A DNA stretch of 64,000 bases from Diphasiastrum complanatum (Eukaryota > Streptophyta > Lycopodiopsida > Lycopodiales > Lycopodiaceae). Below, piece after piece: positions 10,853-21,745 of the stretch. The notes under the pieces are model-generated. The model was not told the origin of the DNA and made no database searches. It saw only the letters and a list, made by a program, of their open reading frames with translations. Numbering within the stretch: position 1 is the first letter of the stretch; every line of letters begins with the position of its first letter. The stretch spans positions 68,255,084-68,319,083 of the forward strand of contig CM055099.1 of NCBI GenBank assembly GCA_029204225.1. The letters are read 5' to 3'. The translations under genes were made by a program, and so were the position numbers.

Positions 10853-11502
10853 AAATTGTCAACATTTCCTAGCTAGTTTGAGGCCTAAATTGGCAGTTTT
10901 TGTACATAGTTCTGGATCTAACCTTTCACACATGTGAAAGAGGCCTAGATACTTTTATTCTAGTATATATTTCATATTAAAGAGGTCCCAAACTTCAAGA
11001 CCTTCAAAATGACCCCAAAATCATGTTATTTGGACATATAGGCCAAAATTGGCTATTTTAGGCTACTGGTGTCCTAAAATTGGGTCCTAAGTTCTAGAGA
11101 GAGGAGAGAGCGTCATCTCTCTCACCTATATTAGGCTGAAATTTGTGGAGAACAGGTTGGAGAAACTTATTGTATTGTTGAGAGAGATCAATAGATCATT
11201 GTCACAGTTTCTTCCTCCATTGAGAGCATTGCTTTGTGTATTGTCTTCAAGCTTTTGTGTATGATCTTAAGAGGTTTCCAAAAGTGGTAGGCTACTATTG
11301 TAGGGCCGGTGTGCTATTGTTTTTGGCTGCCATCAGTACCTTTTATTAGTTTCTTTTGTCTCTTGAATGCTTTGTCAAGTTCATGTGTATCAAAGGTAGC
11401 ATTAGGATGCTTTGCCATTTCTAGCTTTTGTAGCTTGTTGTGCAAAGATCTTATCCAAGTATTTTGGGAGTTTGGATCCATTCAAGATCCACTTTTTTCA
11501 CA
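10848..11502 (+). repeat. 3' LTR of copia element B
   Basis: It matches 6679-7333 over its full 655 bases with about 30 substitutions and no net length change. It begins TGTGAAAATTGTCAAC and ends TTTTTTCACA. The CACATGTG motif is kept at about 10930-10937. The flanking CTTCA begins the interrupted integrase of element A. Confidence 0.9.
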
Positions 11503-11759
11503 CTTCATAGCTAACAGGGTCTTCGTTGGCCATTGTCCTGCTCTTGTCGAATTTGACATCCCTCACTGTTTTCATAGTGTTCGTGTCTGGCATGTAGATT
11601 CTGTAGTATGACGAATTGTTGTCATAACCTACCAGAAATCCCTATCTTATGAGCTTATCAGGAATATGTGCATAAGCTACACAACCAAAGATTCTGATGT
11701 GAGACAGGTTGGGCTTTCTACCCCACCATAGCTCATGTGGTGTCATGTGAGGAACACCA
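11503..11759 (-). pseudogene. Copia element A: C-terminal part of integrase
   Basis: On the minus strand the sequence encodes a typical integrase C-terminal stretch (MTPHELWWGRKPNLSH, followed by RIFGCVAYAHIPDKL, then FLVGYDNNSSYYRIY and TVRDVKFD). It corresponds closely to 45740-46010 in the related element C. Stop codons, such as one near 11640, show it is dead. It connects to 12601 upstream (in sense), across the solo LTR, and to 6678 downstream, across element B. Confidence 0.8.
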
Positions 11760-12600
11760 GATTTTGTGCAAAAAGTACAAAAAGGACCAAGAGTGGATCC
11801 TAATCTGATCCTCAAGAGGGATTGGTTGTCAGATTACTTGATCTATCAATCTACTTCAGATTAAGATCAATCTAGATCAATTCTAGAAACAAAATCCTAA
11901 CAAGAACAATCATTAATTGAAGGTAAGTGTACTTTATGGTTTCACACGTGTGAAACATTGTCTGAGTACGGACTCCAACCTGAAAATCAAGTACACATTG
12001 ATAGAACCTCAAAACAATCAAAACAAATGTAGACAAATGGAGAGAATCACTCAAAATTGCTTCCAAAACCAAGATTGGTGTCTCACATTGATTATGGCCA
12101 AATGTGGCTCTATATATACAATAAGTGGGAGCTCGTGGTACTGATCATCCCTATGATCCCACATGTGTGAATATCTTTGTCATATGATGATTCATCATGC
12201 AAAACTGACATTTGGACAAAACCTTCTATTTTGAGCACTTTTGGTCCATTTTCCTTCTATATGGAGATCTACTTGGAAATCTTCTAGAAGTCAAAATTCG
12301 CCTACTTCAGCTTATTCCACACATGTGAGCTGTCCTCTACACATGTGATATGACACCTAACCAAAGGATGTGGCTCATGCAATCAATAGATTGATGCCAT
12401 GTGTCATATGTCTAGAAAACTAGTTTTTGGCCTTTTTAGCCACTAGAACTTGAATTAAATCATATGTACAACCTATATGATTATGGTACATGACAAGTAC
12501 ATTATTTTCACACGTGGGAACAGGCTCCACACATGTGTAATCATCTATATACAAGATTTTTGGCCTCTACCAAGTTTATTTTTGCATTTTTCACAGATTT
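11760..12600 (-). repeat. Solo LTR (831 bp) with target duplication GATTT, inside element A integrase
   Basis: GATTT at 11760-11764 and at 12596-12600 flanks a segment starting TGTGCAAAAAG and ending TTTTTCACA. Without it and one GATTT, the element A integrase reads through as in element C. No internal genes remain, so it is a solo LTR left by LTR-LTR recombination. The orientation (minus) is inferred because the paired CACRTG motifs then lie near the start of U3, as at 47.2 kb. It contains five CACATGTG- or CACGTG-type palindromes, two pairs of them 20 bp apart centre to centre, and a TATATATA box near 12112. Confidence 0.85.
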
Positions 12601-13560
12601 ACTTGTCTAGTTCTGGATGTATGCGGCTGTAGCTACTGCTTCAGCCCACAGTGCGCTTGGAGCCTTCAAGTATGCCATCATGCATCTGACTGCTTCCTTC
12701 AGGGTCTTGCTCTTTCGTTCAGCAATACCATTGTGCTACGGTGTGTAGGCTGCAGTTCTTCTATGAATGATGCCACGATCATTGTAGAAGTCAGTGAAGC
12801 GATTCGAGATATATTCGCCACCTCAATCTGTTCTGATCTGCTTCACCTTGTTGTTTGTGCATCTCTCAGTCCAATTCACATATTCTGTGAATTTATCGAG
12901 TGCTTCAGATTTATTCTGAATAAAATACATTCTGGCAAACTTGTCATAATCATCAATGAAGGTTATATAATATTTTGAACCTCCTACTGAGATCACGTTG
13001 AATGGACCGTAGATGTCAGAGTGCACCAGCTCTAGAGTTTTTGTCGTTCTGTAGGAGTCTTTGACGAATGGTGTGAGTGACATCTTGCCTTTCAAACATG
13101 CATCACAGGTGGTCGAATTGGTTGCATTCGAGATGATGACCCCTATTATTGCTCCATGATGACTTGTCTGGTAGAGTGCCATTGAGTTCATGTGGCAGAG
13201 TCTTTTGTGCCACAGAGTGTCTGGCGAGTCATCATGAGTCTGATGCATTTGATCTTCAGATAGGCGCACTTTAGATGATATAGGTTGCCCTTCCTTCTGC
13301 CTTGAGCAATGAGAGTGTTGGTGCTAGCATCAATCATGTTGCATGCTTCACTAGAAAACGTCACACGCATCTCTGCATCTGCTATTCTTGCTATAGAGAG
13401 CAAGTCTTGTTGCAGAGTTGGCACGAACAGAACATCTTCAAATCATCTGTCTCTACCATTGGTGTTGAGCCAGAGTGAACCAATATCGTTCACTTGATGC
13501 CTGGATCCATCTCCAAGAACTATGAATCTTGAGGGATCTGCACTTCTGAAATCAGACATG
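12601..13560 (-). pseudogene. Copia element A: protease tail, GAG-pre-integrase and integrase core
   Basis: Minus-strand frames encode a GAG-pre-integrase zinc finger (LWHKRLCHMN, then CDACLKGKMS near 13090-13210) and the integrase core with LVHSDIYGPFN and FIDDYDKFARMYF (12950-13030). The catalytic Asp region is followed by IRTD and then a stop, with GGEYISNRF beyond it (12800-12830). Further on come NGIAERKSKTL and CMMAYLKAPSALWAEAVAT up to the solo LTR insertion. Several stops and frameshifts are present. The integrase would have inserted the cDNA into nuclear DNA; this copy cannot. Confidence 0.85.
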
Positions 13561-14640
13561 ATTCATCTTGATGTCACGAAGTGCGAGGTGGCTCCTGAAT
13601 CTAAGATCACCTCGTGTGTGTCAGATGTTGATGTTGCACACACATCTTCACAGATGTAGGCAGTCGAACAATTTTTGTTCATTCTTTCTTCGCCCATCTT
13701 CAAGCTCTCGGTCTCCTTGACATAGGAAGAACTATTTTCGTTCTTATGTATGTTCTGTGCTGATCTGTTTCTTGGGTTTTGGCAGCAATCCATGGCTGCA
13801 TGACTCTTATTATGGCAATGGATACACTCAATCTTGGGATTGAGCCAGCAGGTATCTACTGTATGCCCGTCTCTTCTGCATCTCATGCAAGTCTTCTTTT
13901 CGGCATCTTGTCATTTCGACCTCCCTTTGGTCTTCCAGTTTCTTTTGCTGGTCCCCTCTGCTTGCTGGTCACGATCCTGCCTTTGATTCAACTCCCTCTT
14001 AGCCTTGAACTTTTTCTTTGAATTTTCTCTATTGCCGTAGAGTGCCTGGTTAGAACCATCTTTGTGATCAAGATGCTCTCTGACCTCAACTTCCTCTTGA
14101 ATCTCGACAATCGCCTTTTTGAGGTTCATGGTAGGATCTTTCGCGAGCAGGGTTCGTGTCGTCTGGAAAGATCTAGGTAAGGCTCTCAATAGATATGTGA
14201 GCTGCTTCTTAGCTGATACTACATTCTTTGCTTCTTAACAGTTCCTTCATCTTTCTTACGAAAGAGGTGAGGTCTTTTCCATCCCACTGTAGATTCGTCA
14301 GCTGATCTTCCAGCATCATAATCTGACTTCTTGATTTCATCTGAAATCTTGTGAGCAGTGCAACCCACATCTCCTTAGCTTTGGAGAGTGTAGCTAGGTC
14401 AAGTGTAAGGTTATCTTCAATGCAAGATGATAGCAAGGCTACTGCCTTGTCATTTTTCTCCCTCGATTTACGTAGCTCCTTGCTTGTTGTCGTAGTTATT
14501 TCTTCTATGCCATCCACCCAGGGGAAGAGTCCTTCTCCCTTGAGTATCAAAGATGTCTTAACTTTCCAGGCTAGAAAGTTGGATTTTGAAGAATTAAGTA
14601 TAGTGCAGATCTTGTTCTGCATGCTGCTGATTAAAGCCAT
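13561..14640 (-). pseudogene. Copia element A: gag with two zinc knuckles and protease start
   Basis: A gag frame begins at 14640 (MALISSMQNKICTILNSSK). It includes a typical UBN2-type capsid region (FLAWKVKTSLILKGEGLF, then KAKEMWVALLTRF) and shifts frame near 14200. Two CCHC knuckles follow, CMRCRRDGHTVDTC and CIHCHNKSHAAMDC, around 13800-13890. The protease active site is VILDSGATSHF near 13580-13605. Two knuckles in tandem are less common than one in plant copia gags and recur in the fragment at 63.3-64 kb, linking the two as one family. A stop near 13910 and frame changes inactivate it. Confidence 0.85.
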
Positions 14641-14740
14641 TGTTTCTTGAAGTCTGTTTTCTTGTCGTTTGGTTGGTTGTCTGAATGCTTGGCCTCCTAG
14701 ATCTGCTAGCTTCTCGGCTATGTCAAAATATGACAGGGTG

Positions 14741-14815
14741 GCTCTGATACCACTGTTGGGAGTCGTGCATTGCTCCGATACGACTCATGAGAATCGTGAG
14801 GAGAAAAATTCACGA
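14741..14815 (-). repeat. Primer site and truncated 5' LTR of element A
   Basis: On the minus strand TGGTATCAGAGC (14741-14752) is a perfect initiator-Met tRNA primer site next to the LTR end. The LTR sequence matches 3893-3956 for about 62 bases and then stops abruptly near 14815. Most of the 5' LTR, including its promoter, has been lost at the junction with the unknown coding remnant to the right. Confidence 0.85.
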
Positions 14816-16197
14816 ATGGACTGGAAAAGACTCTTTTTCAAATGTAGATGTGGTGAAAAGTGTAAAAATAGTTCGTCCATTATTTGGTTTGATCATGCTA
14901 TCTGGTTCATTATGAATAACCTTGCCAAGTTTTTTCCTGGTGCTTCTCTCCAAAATCAGATAAACGCCTTCTTCATGTGGCTAAATAAACCTGCTAGGGA
15001 TGTTGTAAAATCTCATATTACTTTTATCTTTATCTGCCAATACATGACTGATGCCTCTATTGAACTTGCTAAAGACTCTTTCATCAAATTACTTGCACCT
15101 TTGGGAGATGCCAAGAATATCCGAGAGATAGAACACCTCTTAAAATGTCCTAGTTTTTCTACCCTCCGAGACAAGTACTTCCAAAACTCAAACAAAAGGA
15201 CGGGCTCTTTTAATTTGAACAATCCAAACTCAGTCATTTATAGTTCAGGAACGAGAAAGAAAAAGCTTGTTTTAGATTTCAAAGCAAAGAAAGGACATAG
15301 CAGTGGCAACAAAGATGACTTACCAATCAAAAAGATGAGTTTTTACAGATCCTAATCGATGTGCAGGACGAAGAAGGAATAGTTAGAAGAAAAATCATGT
15401 TTCAGCAACCGGACGTCTCCAATTTTCCACTAGTAGCGACTCAGGGAGACATTTTTTGCATTTATGTTACCGAAATAGAGTATTTGAGTTTATCCATGTG
15501 AAGCATTTCTACGCTCACGTTTTACGCAAAACTTTTGGTATTGTTGACGAACTCTTTTATTATATTACTTTCGGTTGGACTTATCTACCAAGTGTCAAAA
15601 GTGAATGGTATTTTCCTTATGATGTCTTTTGCCAATTTGATATAGATAACCTTCATCCTTGTCAATGTTATACTTTTAACCGTCTCAAGAACTTTATCTC
15701 TGAAAAATTTGGCCATGTCGTTTGCATAGACTGTAAGATTATTAAGAGTTCTCTTTTACGAAAAGGCCTAAATCATATAACTCTAAGACAAGCTAATGTG
15801 AATGAAGTCGCTTTGGAGCTTCATGACAGATGGTTTAAACTTATGGGGCTCCTTCCTTCTTACGATTCTTTAGACATGAATACAAAGTAAGAGAATCACT
15901 TTAAGTCATATTAGAAAGGGTAAATGGCTTTATGAAAATACTGGGTCTCTTTCTAAATATAGGATTGCAAAAGATGAACTACTTTGGCTTACAAACTCCC
16001 TTTACGTGAATGTTATTGATAATCCCTGTTTCATGTGTAAATTTTTCGCACCAAATTTGACCATTAAGCGACTCAACAGTCTAGATTTTACTCCTTTTCC
16101 TAACAGTCAATCTAATTATGTGGAGGATTCCTTTTCATATATAACGAACATTTTCACTTACTCTTTACCAGATCCATATCAGATACAGCTCTTGTAA
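14816..16197 (+). pseudogene. Eroded coding region of unknown family, about 450 codons in three frames
   Basis: Three long plus-strand frames follow one another: 14816-15355, about 15380-15890 and 15892-16197. They join with shifts near 15355-15380 and 15888, which suggests one ancestral protein. Visible features are FFKCRCGEKCKNSSSIIWF at the start, REIEHLLKCPSFSTLRDKYF (15120-15180), KKKLVLDFKAKKGHSSGNK, a Cys/His-bearing stretch around 15640-15770, and RKGKWLYENTGSLSKYRIAK (15910-15970). The EHLLKCPSFSTLR segment faintly resembles the zinc-binding tail of non-LTR reverse transcriptases, but no YxDD or DDE motif is seen. I do not recognise the family. It could be a rare retroelement, a captured gene fragment or a DNA transposon. 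Confidence 0.5.
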
Positions 16198-17889
16198 ACC
16201 CTGCAAGAGTTACTTCCCAATAGTTTTGGAAAAATCAAGTTTTTTGACTGAAAATCATCGAAAGAACCTTTGCACAACCAATCCTCGCACGAGTAACCTT
16301 TGCAAATTAGATCAGTAGTTAGATCTGCACTAGGTCCAACTACTGTGAAAATCTCAGGCCAATCGAAACAAGGATCAAAAAGTTATCAAGGAAAAATCAT
16401 CGTAAGAGGCCTAAAATCACACAATTGGCCAAATCATCCAAAGGTTCAAACTACATCTAGGCATTGAACCACTCTCGTACGGTTGCTATAGCCTTCTAGA
16501 TGCTACAGGCTCCCTTGCACTGGCTGCGTGGTGCTGCCCCGAGCACCTCCTTCCTCCTTGCCTGCTCCTTTTCAGCGATGGCCGCCCTCCTTGGAATGAT
16601 CCAATGCTTTCTCTGGCGCACGGCTGCCCACAGCCTTTTCTAAGCTTAGTCGGCCTACTATGGCGCCCTGCTGCATGGATTTATAGCTCCCAAAAATATT
16701 TTGTACAGAGAGACATTAGTGGTTTTGCCACCAAGAAAACTCTGACTCACAAAACTCTCCATAACAAGAGAGACAATGTCTCCTCCTATAGCTCGTGGCT
16801 ATTTGTGGCCACTTGGGAGTTGCCTTGCCCTACCAAAATCCCTACCTCTAGGTTCTTACAGATCCTGAAACAGCCTCCTACAGTGGAAGCCTTCTATTTT
16901 CTCGCCTGCAAACCCTAGTTGGCATTTTTCCATAGCTTTTGAGAAAGGTACAATTGCTCATAGTCTGCTCCATGGCTGACCCTGCCCTCCTGGCAATCAC
17001 TTGGACTCTTCCATACAGTGCTAGGTAGCACTTTACAATGTTCAATTCCGTCAAGTACAGCGAAAGATCTGTGACTTTCCGTTTTTCAACCTGCCGTAAA
17101 CCCGAACTCTCAGAAGACTGTTCTCCGGAAGCTCTCTTCAACGATGATGTTGTACTGTGTGCACTCCTTGTACGGCTGTGATACCAACTTAGAATTTGTT
17201 TCGAACAGGAACACAGATCATGCTACACAGTAACACAAACAGAAAACACTCTCCACAGCAAGCTCATATAGAAACTGTATTTCACAAAATGAAATTACAC
17301 TGTACATATAGTTGTTCACTCAAGCAACCCATGCATGACCCAGGTTTCCGTTTCCCGGACGCGTGTCCCATCGACTTGCCTCGTGCCAAGGCCAACTGAT
17401 CCTTATCAACTGATAGGACCCATAGTATAGTAGCACAGTGATTCTACTTTAATTCTAACTATTTTTACCCATGTTTGAGTTTGCCACACATGTGAATGAC
17501 CCCATTTGAGTTCACCACTGTCACCATTGGTCTTAGAATGTCCATTGGCACTATTCTCAAGGATCTTTAATGAAAATTTCATTTGCTTGTCCAACTTGGT
17601 TGACTCACTTTGTTGCACAATATTGTGTTTGGTGGTCTTCAGCTTCTTTACCTGTAACCTGTACTAACTCCATAAATCACTTGGACTAATGGTCTATCCC
17701 TAGAAGGAATCTACTCTCAGCACATATAATTACCCGCTATACATCATATCTTGAAAAATAAGTAGTCTAAGATAGAAAAACTGTACATAGATAACTGAGA
17801 AAATACAAAGAAAGGAGAAAAATAAATAAATCAGACAAGGATCGGGAAAATTTTTATAGTAGGGAGTAAATGGTAATAGGGTCTTAGCT
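16198..17889. other. No certain gene; GC-richer stretch and a possible LTR with primer-like site
   Basis: Region 16500-16920 is richer in G and C, with open frames on both strands but no recognised domain. At 17170-17190 the minus strand reads TGGTATCACAGC, close to a tRNA primer site. Just beyond it a minus-strand frame of 87 codons (16878-17141, starting MKRASGEQSSESSGLRQ) could be the beginning of a gag, but it matches nothing I know. A CACATGTG motif lies at 17486-17493. No further gene is seen. Confidence 0.35.
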
Positions 17890-20800
17890 GACTACCATTT
17901 ACTAAGGTTGGTAAGGGATCACCTTCCAAGGTGGCCAATTGAATTGCTCCATTTTTATATATCTTTGTTACACGATAGGGTCCTAGGCTTGAAATTTAAA
18001 ATTCTAACTAACATTGTTGCATAACTCGTTCCAGATGATTTATGTGGTACCTTCGGGCTGAATGTACGCACAAATCATCAAGGAACACTTCTAGGAATTT
18101 CTAAAGGAATTCTTTGAAGGCATGTTGCATAACTCTCTAGAAGGTACTTGGTGCATTGCACAATCCAAATGGCATTATGCGAAAAGCATAAGTTCCCCAT
18201 GTTGTTGCAAAGGCTGGTCCTCTGGCGTTATTTGCACTTTATTATACTCATCTAATTTGTTGAGAAAGCTGTAGGTCTCCTTTTCTACTATCCGTTCAAG
18301 TACTCCTTCAGTAAAAGTTAGTGCGAAGTGGTCTTTCTTCGTGTCTGCATTAAGTTTCTTGAGGTCTACACAGATGCATAGTTTCCTGTTTTTCTTAGGC
18401 ACAATCACTATCAGGGATACCCAATCAGTGTGTTCTATTTCATATACGAATCCAGCATCGTGTAGCTTTTTCAACTCTTGTTGAATAAGCTCTGAACAGT
18501 GTGGGTTGCAGCGATAAAGTTGGCTCATGGCACCATCGATCAATGGAATGGTGTGCTGCACTACTTCAGGTGGTATTCCCTTGAGATCCTTGTAGGACCA
18601 TGCAAAAAAAATCATGATATTCATGTAGGAAATCTCTTAGATCAAATAGTTTTTCGATCGTAAGTTGTTCACCTACATAAGCTAATTTTTTGTCTTCCCT
18701 AGAATCGGCTGCTAGATCTAGAGGTTGGACTTTTGTAGGACCTTTATGTGAACAAGAATTATCATGTAAGTCATTTGAGTCGGGTTCTCGCTGTTGAGCT
18801 TGGGGTAAGGCAACAATCGCATCATCTAAGATATAATCTCAAAAGTATGTTGGCACATCGTGCAATGGCTCAATTGTTGAACCTTGGTCTTGTCTTGACT
18901 TCTGATTTTAGGATGGTGAGGTGGGGGTTGTTGAGACTATTTTTGATGCCTTAGATGCATCATCTACCGGTTGAATCTTGGTATTCATGAATTGTGGACG
19001 ATCATAACCCATCTTAGCCTTTCCATTTAGATTGGTAGGTATTTTGGTAGTTGGCTGCCATATTGACAAAGCATGAGCAGATTGGTGGGATTGGCGGCGA
19101 AACTATCATCTCAATGGGATCCCACAGTGTGGTGTCCATACAGGTTATGGCCTCATCTACTGGGTTGTCCCAATGGCTCACTCTGACTTTGTATAGATAT
19201 ACATTTGGGAGGTGGGGCTCCTTAGAGATCTTGGCCAGTGGTGGGATCCTAGGTACATCTTTCGATATCATCTTCATCATCTTCCAATGTGATAACTGAG
19301 CACTAATGGAGAAGCTCCTCCTCATAGGAATCTGGGGATGGTTCCAATGGAATCCATGATAGTTCGACCATGTTCACCCCAATTTTGATCTCATCATCAA
19401 GGGTGACATGTTTTTGGTTTGAGAGTTTCAATTCAGGCTCTCTATTGGTTTCTCGAAGTAGGGAGATAGATCCTTTCACGAAACTCATACAATTGATGGT
19501 GGCTAGAGCCTCAATCCAATTGATGATATCAGTGTTGAAATCTTGATGAATTTCCAATGGCTTGTGCCGCTGCCGCTAGCACTTCTTCTAGTCTCAGTCA
19601 ATCGTGTGGTCAATAGCTAATGAAGTTGTCTCCTCTGGCAGGCTAGCAGGCTTAATCGTCCAAATATTTGGATAAACTCTCACCGCTTGATCTCGGTTCT
19701 CAAGTGTTATTCGGTTTGTACCCCAGTCATGGTGTACTTTTGCTAACTCATCCAGGGTCTTCCTAATAGAAGTCGATAGGATGAGATTGCTTTTGGTAGA
19801 TCTGAAATAGTGAAGTTGATGACAAAACAAAATCTGCAACCTTCATGTGTACATTCTCCACAATTTCCATAGGCTTGACGCAACTTTGATCAGCAAATTT
19901 TATAATAAAACCCGCGGGCTTCAATGCACTTAGTCCCCACTCTTGGTATATATGGGACATAATGTTTACTCCTGAACCACCATCAATAACGGAGGCTACT
20001 AAGGGAAGGTTTTTGTGCTGAATGGGTAAGGTAACATTACTCTTTTCATTTTCCCTTGTGGCACCTATGGCCATCATGAATTGGTCATCGTCACTTTCTC
20101 CATCCATGGAGGGTCCTATAGGTATATCGTTTTCTCCTAACCATGTGGTTAAGTCTTGGCGTAAGGGTTTAGAATTCTTCAATACATTGTCTAAAGGTAT
20201 GGTGACCTAACTAGATAGTAGGGCGATTAAGGCCTCAGTCCCACTTCCTTCTAGTTCTAGAGAAGTGAAGGGTTCTTCATTAAAATCTGGATGGATAAAT
20301 CCTTCCAAGTTCATGGGTGAAGTAGGTGCATTCACGGCTTGATTAGAGAGATAGTTGAGTCCATAGGTTCTATTGGCTGATTCAGATCACCAATACGAGC
20401 ATTGGCTTGCTCTTCTTGTATCCACTCCCTTACTTTGATGTAATGCTTCTTCTCCTTCTATGGGTTTGGATACTCTCCACGTCCAGTAGATCGAGTGTAA
20501 TGGCTTATTGTGTGGAGTTGATTGTGCTCCTCATCCAAGACTCTTTCTACGATTAGGGGTTCCTTCATTCTTTGGGCCCAAATATGAACATAGACATGGA
20601 CCTTTGGTTTTGTGGCCTTGGCTCTCCTATCATGTATAACAATTTCTAGATTGATAGGTGCATCAACTTATAGCTCTACTGTTTGGATGGACAATCTTTG
20701 CAACAATGGCCATGGCCACACTCTCTACAGATAGGGGTATAAGTGCCTTTATATAGACACTCAGTGATGCGGTGGTTTTCTCCACAACTATAACAGTGGA

Positions 20801-21745
20801 TAGGTGGTCTATTCCTGTAGAAACATTGTTGAGTGGTAAACAAAGAGAAGACAAAAGCTTCAGTTCCATTTGTATAAAAACAAGAAAATCCTTTATCCTC
20901 AGGTACAAACATATTTTCCAGGCCAAATTCCAATTGGAGTTGAGGATCCTGACTTGTTGTAGCTCAACTTGCTGGAGTGATCTGGCAGTTCATATGAGGG
21001 CCAGATTGTCGCACTACCAAGGCTGCTACATTATTAGGTCTAGGTAATGCTAGGCATTGTTGGGGTGCCTGCTGGATTACGGGCCTCTGACAACTTGTAA
21101 CTTGATGACATTGTTGTTGCATCCTCCATTGGTATTGTCTTGCAACGGCTTGTATCCTAGGATTGTAGATACAAGTAGATGTATCATGGTTATTGGTGTT
21201 GCAAAAGATGCAAAACCTCTAGGCTAGTTGTCTATTTTGAGGGCACTCATTTACAATGTGATTCTGTTGGCATGTGGGACACCAAACATTATCACGTCCA
21301 GAAAATTAATTGATAGTAGACACTTGGGGTACTATCTTTTTCAATTTTCGTTCAAATTATTTAGATAACTTGTCTATCTGAGTCTGATGGGTCTTGTTTA
21401 TAGTTTCAAATTGTTGTAACAACAATGAGTGGCAACATTGGAGGAGGTCCCTTCACCATAGTTGTGGTTACTAGCAATGACTCTTGAATGCTGGGGTTCA
21501 TACTCCTCATCAAAGCCTTCATCTTCTTCTCGGATGGCATCATCCATGGCATCACATAAGGTGGCGTAGGTTTCTAGTGGTCTAAGCTCACGCCTAATGG
21601 ATTTTGGGAGGCCATCCATAAACCATATCAGCATAGCCTGATCAAGTGCTAGGTGAGTAGCGCATTTGGTTTTCAGACATTTGAGGTGTTCAATGTAATC
21701 ATGTACCCTCTCATCCTTCCTCATCTTGATCTTACTCAGCAATAC
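17890..21745 (-). pseudogene. Ty3/gypsy element, gag-protease-RT with internal deletion
   Basis: Read right to left. Gag (21742-21400) contains MRKDERVHDYIEHLKCLKTK. Zinc fingers follow near 20700-20820 (CYSCGENHRITEC, then CRECGHGHCCKDC). A retropepsin-like region at 19930-20000 has VIDGGSGVNIMS in place of the usual DSGA-type site. A long linker follows, then the RT (18624-18090) with IPLIDGAMSQLYRCNP, CICVDLKKLN and FLEVFLDDLCVHS. Directly after the RT thumb the sequence jumps to an integrase C-terminal motif (GPYRVTKIYKNGAIQL, 17960-18010), so RNase H and most of integrase are missing. Many stops and frameshifts are present. Confidence 0.85.

Larger units (their letters stand above)
6679..11502 (+). 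mobile_element. Complete but gag-less Ty1/copia retrotransposon (element B), nested in element A
   Basis: Two LTRs of exactly 655 bp (6679-7333 and 10848-11502) flank 3514 bp of internal DNA. The flanks TTTCA (6674-6678) and CTTCA (11503-11507) are a target duplication with one change. The element A reading order resumes cleanly across the two flanks. The primer site, leader, integrase, RT-RNase H and polypurine tract are in order, but no gag or protease is recognisable. About 30 differences, mostly transitions, were counted by eye between the LTRs (roughly 95% identity), so the insertion is not recent. Confidence 0.9.
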
